Assembly: GCA_014905825.1 (NCBI GenBank)
Contig: JACGCN010000035.1
Span: forward strand, 1-64,000
Reading direction: 5' to 3'
Length of the DNA stretch: 64,000 bases
Source of the DNA: Lyophyllum atratum
Lineage: Eukaryota > Basidiomycota > Agaricomycetes > Agaricales > Lyophyllaceae
Position numbers and translations under genes: made by a program. Of this stretch, positions 58,752 to 64,000 are shown piece after piece. Position 1 is the first letter of the stretch; each line of letters opens with the position of its first letter. The notes below the pieces were generated by a model. That model was given only the letters and a program-made list of their open reading frames with translations. It was not told the origin of the DNA and ran no database searches.

Positions 58752-59880
58752 ATGATCGTTCCCATCTCCGTTCTCTTTCTCCTTCTCTCCAATGCCGTGA
58801 ACGCTGCTCCTCTTCCGTATAAGGGTACTTCCGGTACGTTAAACCACCCATTATCTTCTAAAAACAAAAGTGCTTACTTGTCTTATCCATTCAGACTCCC
58901 GTGCCCTCGCAAACCGGCAATTCGACCTCGGCGGCATCGGCGACTTCTTTGGTTTCGGTGGAGATGACTTCTCCGCGGACGACTCATCCTCAGGCGGTTT
59001 CGGCGAGGCAGCAGGCAAGGTGGCCGACTTCTTGGGATTTGGTGGAGACGATGATGCCGCTGCTGCTGCTCCTGCCCCGGCTGCAGCTGCCCAGGACGAC
59101 GAATCCTTCGGCTCTAAGATCTCTGATGCTGCAGGGAAGGTGGCTGATTTCTTGGGGCTCGGTGGTGACGACAATGACGCTGCTGCTGCCCCAGCCCCTG
59201 TCGCTGCGAAACCTGAACCTGTCGCTGCGAAACCTGCACCTGTCGCTGCGAAACCTGCACTCGCCGCTGTCGCTGCCGAAGCACCTGCTGTCCCGCCGGT
59301 CGCTGCAGACAAAGTCGCCGCAGATCCCGCTGTTGACGATACCGCCGCCGCCGACGCCACCGCCGACGCAAAATCCGCCGTCGGCGCGTGCGGCGCCCCC
59401 GGCATCAATGACGCCACCGTCTCCCTCATAAAATCCTTCGAAGGATTCGTCGCCTCCCCTGCGCCCGACCCAATCGGTCTTCCCACCGTCGGCTTCGGCC
59501 ACCTCTGCAAGTCCGCAGGCTGCGCCGAGGTTCCCTTCAAGTTCCCCCTCTCCCAATCCACTGCCGCCCAGCTCCTGCAGACCGACGTCAAGCAGTTCGT
59601 CACTTGCATCAATGGTGCGGTGAACAAGGACGTGGTGCTCAATGACAACCAGCTCGGCGCGCTGACGGCGTGGAGCTTCAATGTTGGGTGTGGCGCGGCG
59701 AAGAAGAGTACGCTTGTGAAGAGGCTTAATGCGGGCGAGAATGCGAACACCGTTGCTGCACAGGAGCTCCCCAGGTTTAACAAGGCTGGCGGGAAGGTGC
59801 TTAAGGGTCTCACCAGGCGTCGCGCGGCAGAAGTGAAGCTCTTCCAGACACCTTCTACCGTCAAGGCCCACCCTTGCTGA
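58752..59880 (+). CDS. Secreted GH24 (phage-type) lysozyme
   Basis: Muramidase of family GH24, the T4-lysozyme family, cleaving bacterial peptidoglycan. Exon 1 (58752-58833) codes a signal peptide (MIVPISVLFLLLSNAVNAAP); exon 2 runs 58895-59880; 355 residues in all. The C-terminal ~155 residues are the enzyme: LIKSFEGF (catalytic Glu), ASPAPDPIGLPTVGFGHLCK (Asp/Thr of the active site), NDNQLGALTAWSFNVGCG, and ELPRFNKAGGKVLKGLTRRR. Between lies a 170-residue low-complexity region with a repeated module GKVADFLGFGGDD / GKVADFLGLGGDD and three copies of a KPxPVAA-like hexamer. The intron and signal peptide show adaptation to a fungal genome, while the family is mainly bacterial and viral. Probably antibacterial or used to feed on bacteria. 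The 345- and 315-codon minus-strand frames are shadows. Confidence 0.93.
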
Positions 59881-60417
59881 GCGAGCACCGATGGAGAAAG
59901 AGAGAGAGAAAGCTATCACCATTTCTCGTATATTCATGCTTTTTGGAAGGGGATTGTGGACTTGGACTTTTGCATTGTAGCCACGGACACTGATTGATTA
60001 GTACAGTCGACTACTTCTGCTGTTGGTAAATAGCGGAGACATCAGAATTTATCGCAGACCCCCCAACAGCGTTCACGAAGTCGTGAGTTGACTGACCAAA
60101 CTGTTCACGCTAGCTCCTTGACGACCTTCTGACATCGATCATCAATTTAAGGCTTGTTCTTTTCCTACCGTCGAGCGAACCGTCGTTGCACATAGAGGGT
60201 GTAGTTCGTTATCACGGCCGCTTGCGGTTGAGGCATCCAGGAGCGCGTCTACAATGGTCCAATTCCGGGTGTATCTGCTACATAGTAATGATATTCTTAT
60301 GATCGTGTTCCTTCAAGTTTTATCTATGATCGGCTAGAACATCAGGACGAGACAATCAGAGCGTAGTGTAAAGTGCGTTCTTTTCCTCCGAGAGGCATCG
60401 GGCTGACCATTGTCCAT
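59881..60417. other. Intergenic with a decayed tRNA copy
   Basis: 3' flank of the lysozyme gene, then the tRNA relic listed separately. Nothing else is recognised. Confidence 0.45.
60188..60273 (+). pseudogene. Decayed tRNA-Ala-like copy
   Basis: Matches parts of the intact tRNA 230 bases downstream: the 5' and D-arm part (cacatagagggtgtagttcg, ttatcacggccgctt) and the T-arm (ggtccaattccgggtgt). The anticodon stem and acceptor stem no longer pair. The upstream flanks also match (gttcttttcct..ccg before each), pointing to a tandem duplication. Confidence 0.65.
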
Positions 60418-60502
60418 GGGCACATGGTGTAGTTGGTTATCACGCCCGCTTAGCATTCTTCGCTTGTGCGGGCGGTCCCCGGTTCAATTCCGGGTGTGTC
60501 CA
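60418..60502 (+). tRNA. tRNA-Ala (AGC) with 11-base intron
   Basis: Folds as a full cloverleaf. The acceptor GGGCACA/TGTGTCC includes the G3-U70 wobble pair that marks alanine tRNAs. The D arm is GTG..CAC, the anticodon stem CCCGC/GCGGG with loop TTAGCA-T and anticodon AGC, the T arm CCCGG-TTCAATT-CCGGG and the discriminator A at 60502. The intron ttcttcgcttg sits between positions 37 and 38, the universal place in nuclear tRNAs. CCA is not encoded, as expected. Confidence 0.9.
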
Positions 60503-60957
60503 ATGGTGTACGGGGGAAAAACATACTCCTTTTTGTTTTCCCTTCCCAATTCATGCCCACCTCAATGTCCGCCTATAATCTATCTTTTTGTTGGGCAGCG
60601 GCCGTATCTACTTAAGATAATGTATTCACTACAGCGGTTTGATTCTTTGAGATGCGCTGGTGAATCTAGGCAAGAAGCTGGGACCACCCATCTAGCGTTC
60701 ATGATTAGCCATGATATTATTAGGCCTAGTGCCCGACATTCCATTCGGCACTGAAAGGAAGCACACCGAAAGAGACGCAGAAAGGACGATTCCGTATTCG
60801 GGTGACAGTTACATCGCTGAGATACATGAGATGATGAATACAAGTACAAATACAGGGAGCCCGGAGAAAGCAGAAAAGAAATGAAAGTTCAAAGCTGAAT
60901 GGACTCAGAGACAGAGAGGCGGACCGTACCAACAGTCACCCAAGCACACGATCACGA
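60503..60957. other. Intergenic
   Basis: About 455 bases between the tRNA and the 3' end of the KA1-type gene. Short frames on both strands carry no motif. Confidence 0.4.
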
Positions 60958-61933
60958 TCACCCCCCTCCCCCGTCCCGAGTCCCAGTCGGCGCAAACGAC
61001 ACCCTCGTCCTCACAGAATCATAAACAAACTTATAACTCCTCAAATTCCCCTTCAGCCTCCTTATATCCAAACTATACGTCCCATCAAGCCGATCCAACC
61101 GCGTGATCTCGACGGAGAAGCGGACCTCGTCGCCTGGGTCTTCCGTGTGTGCGCCATAAGCTATGGCCTCGAACGTGGAGGGCGTGTTGAGGAGGACGGC
61201 GGAGGAGGCAGAGGAGGATGTGGATGTGGAGGGGATGGAGAGGCCCTGGAGGGTTGGGAGGACCCGGGTGGGAGCGGGACTGGGACTTGAAGCGGGGGGC
61301 GAGCTGGGGACGGTGATGGGGGGTGGGGAGGGCATGGTTATGGGTGGCGGTGGGGAGTCGAAGCTGGTGGAGGGGTGGAGGGTTGTGGGTGTGATGTCGT
61401 CATCGGGCGGCTGGGGCTGTCAAATTATAGGTATGAGGAGTTGGGTGGGGGTGGAAGGGGTTCTGCTTGGCTCACCAGAGCGTCTTCGAATGATAGCTCG
61501 TGCTGCACGTAACCGCATGTCGTGTTAGGGGGTGGCCGGTGATGACATTGGTCTAACTCACCAGGTTGTCGTCAAGTGCGTCCGAGTCAGGGATGCTCAG
61601 TACTTCAGGTACATCTGGGAGGGAAATGGGACTTTCATCGTCTTCTACCACCAAGCCCGAGTCCTTTCCTTCGACCAGTGCTTCTGAATCAAGTATCCGT
61701 CGGGGCCGTATACATCGGTACCGGTACTCGCCCTCGGCCTGCACGATGATGCCCATGCTCTGCAGCGCGACGCGCACCCGCCTCATCGCTTCTGGCGGCG
61801 CGTGAGTCGTGATCGTGGTTTTGTCGATCGCACCACGATGGAGGGGAAGACCAAGGTACGCAGGTGTGGGTGGGTGATTTACTATGTCGCCGAGCGAGGC
61901 GGTGGAGAGGACGGCAGCGGGTGCGGCCAACAT
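60958..61933 (-). CDS. Stand-alone Kin4-type C-terminal regulatory domain
   Basis: 285 residues from three exons (61933-61562, 61502-61476, 61416-60958) without a kinase domain. The N-terminal part GAIDKTTITTHAPPEAMRRV followed by ALQSMGIIVQAEGEYRYRCI, and the C-terminal part DEVRFSVEITRLDRLDGTYS followed by LDIRRLKGNLRSYKFVYDSV, are the two halves of the C-terminal (KA1-like) region that normally ends Kin4-type CAMK-like kinases of basidiomycetes. Between them is a Pro/Ser linker (PSPPPITVPSSPPASSPSPA). The start MLAAPAAVLSTASLGDIV is open from 61933. It lies 680 bases from, and divergent to, a Kin4-type kinase. It could act in trans on that kinase, or be the cut-off end of a rearranged paralogue. 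Membrane-lipid binding is typical of KA1 folds; that is inference here. Confidence 0.75.
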
Positions 61934-62616
61934 GTTTAGTGCTTATTCGAGAGGGTTATTGAATGTTTATTGAGCAATGCGGTTGCGCAGAGTGACGATT
62001 TTGAGACAATTAGGAAGCTAGACGGCGGCCTGTCGTTCCAGTCAGCGCGAGTTGAAACTTGAGAATTCACTTTGGAAAAGGTATAGTGGGAGGTGATGTG
62101 ATGGGTTGATTTGGAGGTGGCATGGTAGATTGTGTTCAGATGCTATACGAAGGTGTCTAATATTACACAGGATTGCGGTATTCGGACTCTCAGTGAGACG
62201 CAGAGCTAGTTGCGTAGATGCCACGTGCATGGTTCATCGCGATCGTCTCAGGTCTGAGCTCATCGTCGTCGGTAAAATGCTGATGCGCGTCGGAGCGGGC
62301 TCATCCTCAACGTGGGTGCTACCCCGCTGCACGTGGGCGTCGGGATAGTTGGGATTTCTCCCGATAACGTACGGTTCATGGTTGAACCGGAGTGGTATAC
62401 GGACTCTTTTTTATTCTACCAAAATCATGTCCTGGGCTTGCATGGGAAGGAGTAGGATACGAGTAAAGAGCAAATGAGAATGGAGTACAGAATGAAGGAT
62501 TTGATCAAATTCACACGCGCTTTGTTGACCAAGCCCGGCTTTGTTGAAACCTCAACCAACGAAAACACACACAGCAGCGAACTCCTCCGTTCGTCGGCCA
62601 CATCGCTGGCACAACC
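61934..62616. promoter_or_regulatory. Divergent upstream region of the KA1-type and kinase genes
   Basis: About 680 bases between two divergent start codons. Short frames on both strands (for example 62106-62348 +) have no motif. No TATA box or other element stands out. Confidence 0.4.
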
Positions 62617-64000
62617 ATGATATCCTCTGCGAGCCTACAAATCCCATCGCAGGACTCTCCAGGCGGTCCCAGACCCGTCTCAGCTGCTGTTCAGCCCAGC
62701 CCACCGCCCCCATCGTCGTCTCGTCGCCAACAGCGGGCATCTCATACTGTAGTTTCCGGAGGACAGTCTGCTCACCATGGGGGATCGTCGAGAGACGATA
62801 CACCAGCTTATACCGATGTTTATTCTCACCCAGCAGCCGTAGCCTATGCCACGGCTCATCCACGTCGAACCATTCCCAAATTTGGGCCATATCTGCTACT
62901 ACAAACCCTTGGTGAGGGCGAGTTTGGAAAGGTCAAACTCGGTCTGCACAGCCAATGGGGCGAGGAGGTCGCTGTCAAGCTTATCAGACGCGGAAACGTG
63001 GATAATAGTGTCCGCATGTCAAAGGTTGAGCGGGAAATCGAAGTTCTAAGAGTGAGTGACAGATCCGTCTCGCCGTACTTCTACTAACAACTCCATCCAG
63101 ACCCTAAAGCACCCCAACATCGTCCGCCTCTACGATGTGATCGAGACCGATAAATACATCGGCATCATCCTCGAGTACGCCTCAGGGGGCGAGCTCTTTG
63201 ACCACATTCTCGCGCACCGCTATCTCCGCGAGCGCGACGCCGCCAAACTCTTCTCCCAGCTCATCTCCGGAGTCTGGTATATCCATCAGAAGAAGATCGT
63301 CCACCGCGACCTCAAGCTCGAGAACCTGCTCCTCGACCGCCACCGCAACGTCATCATCACTGACTTTGGCTTCGCCAACCGCTTCGAGCATCGCTCCGAC
63401 GACCTCATGCAGACCTCGTGCGGCTCCCCTTGCTACGCCGCCCCTGAGCTTGTGATCAGTGAAGGCCTGTATGTCGGCAGCGCCGTCGACATCTGGTCCT
63501 GCGGCGTCATCCTCTACGCCATGCTTGCAGGGTACCTCCCCTTCGACGACGACCCCGCCAACCCAGATGGCGATAACATCAACCTTTTGTACAAATACAT
63601 CGTCAATACCCCGCTCTCCTTCCCTGAATACATATCAGCCGAGGCCCGCGATCTACTCGGCATGATGCTCGTCCCAGACCCCACGCGCCGCAGTAGCCTC
63701 GACGCCGTCATGCGCCACCCCTGGCTCTCCGGATACGCCATGCCTAAAGATACTTCCCTCCCGCCCCCCGCCCCAGGCGTCCCAATCGCGTTCGGTCGTT
63801 CGGTCGATCAACTCGAACGCGCCGCACTGGACCAGCACCAACAGCGTCGCCTCGCGTACCAGCGCCAAATGCGTGCGACTTCCACACAAGGTGCACAGCA
63901 ACAACAAGCCGTCGCAGCCCCCGTGGGGCGCACCCAGAGCCACCACATCCCTACGGGCGGCAGCGGGAGCGGGCATCGTCAAGCTGCCACGGAAGGCCCG
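62617..64000 (+). CDS. Kin4-type Ser/Thr protein kinase, 5' part
   Basis: CAMK-like kinase cut by the right edge of the window. A disordered N-terminus (residues 1-90, Pro/Ser/Gln-rich) precedes the kinase domain: GEGEFGKVKLG (P loop), VAVKLIRR (ATP-binding Lys), KHPNIVRLYDVIET, VHRDLKLENLLLD (catalytic Asp), DFGFANRF (Mg-binding Asp), SCGSPCYAAPELV, VDIWSCGVILYAMLAGYLPF and MRHPWLSGY. One intron, at about 63050-63102, is in phase. The GSPCYAAPE activation loop and DLMQTSCGS context match fungal Kin4/Ppk1-type kinases, which act in cell-cycle and spindle-position control in yeast. After the domain a Gln/Ala-rich region begins. Whether its own C-terminal KA1-like domain follows lies outside the window. 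Confidence 0.9.

Noticed and set aside
58851..59937. Minus-strand open frames of 345 and 315 codons
   Set aside because: They lie exactly antisense to the GH24 lysozyme, whose frame has a signal peptide, intron and catalytic residues. The antisense frames are Gly/Ala/Ser-biased shadows of its low-complexity region.
1..64000. CRISPR arrays, bacterial operons or viral genomes
   Set aside because: None seen; the gene structure is eukaryotic throughout. The lysozyme is phage-like in family only and carries a fungal signal peptide and intron.

Overview
The window is nuclear DNA of a filamentous fungus, almost certainly a mushroom-forming basidiomycete (Agaricomycetes). Nearly every gene is broken by many introns of roughly 45-65 bases with GT..AG ends, so coding regions appear as short exons rather than long open frames. 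Several families are typical of Agaricomycetes: F-box/LRR proteins, a GH30 beta-1,6-glucanase, a GH16 secreted glucanase, CYP monooxygenases, calpain-like proteases and a GH24 lysozyme. About 25 protein genes and one tRNA gene can be supported. Exon borders and gene ends were read by eye from splice signals and family conservation.

Layout. 0.8-1.4 kb: small proline-rich protein. 2.7-5.3 kb (-): GH30 glucanase with three apparent one-base frame breaks. 7.0-9.7 kb (-): AP-1 beta adaptin. 10.2-11.4 kb (-): secreted GH16-type glucanase. 13.2-14.2 kb (+): SUR7/PalI-type four-helix membrane protein. 14.7-15.6 kb (+): small coiled-coil protein. 15.6-18.4 kb: gene-poor. 18.4-20.6 kb (+): cytochrome P450, then a small fungal protein to 21.4 kb. 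21.7-23.4 kb (-): F-box/LRR-like protein. 23.6-28.9 kb (+): DNA polymerase alpha catalytic subunit. 29.2-30.7 kb (-): a second F-box protein.

31.3-37.3 kb is a block of nuclear genes for mitochondria: the ATP synthase inhibitor IF1 and ATP synthase subunit h are divergent across about 110 bases, followed by the mitochondrial RNA polymerase. Next come a small stress-type protein with a CRE/TATA promoter (38.1 kb), histone H2A.Z (40.1 kb), a host-like gene carrying an integrase-type zinc-binding domain (41.1 kb), a calpain-like protease (43.8-46.6 kb), the divergent pair TAH18 / LCL3 (47.3-51.3 kb) and a MYND-finger protein (51.8-52.7 kb).

53.1-58.1 kb is the strangest part: a 2,171-base inverted repeat, apparently perfect, with a 631-base spacer. 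Each arm carries a copy of an uncharacterised Agaricomycete gene. The left copy keeps its own upstream exon in the spacer. The right copy is cut within an exon and its frame runs open into the antisense of that spacer. After it come a secreted GH24 (phage-type) lysozyme, an intron-containing tRNA-Ala with a decayed tandem relic, a stand-alone gene for what is normally the C-terminal regulatory part of a Kin4-type kinase, and, divergently, a Kin4-type kinase that runs off the right edge.
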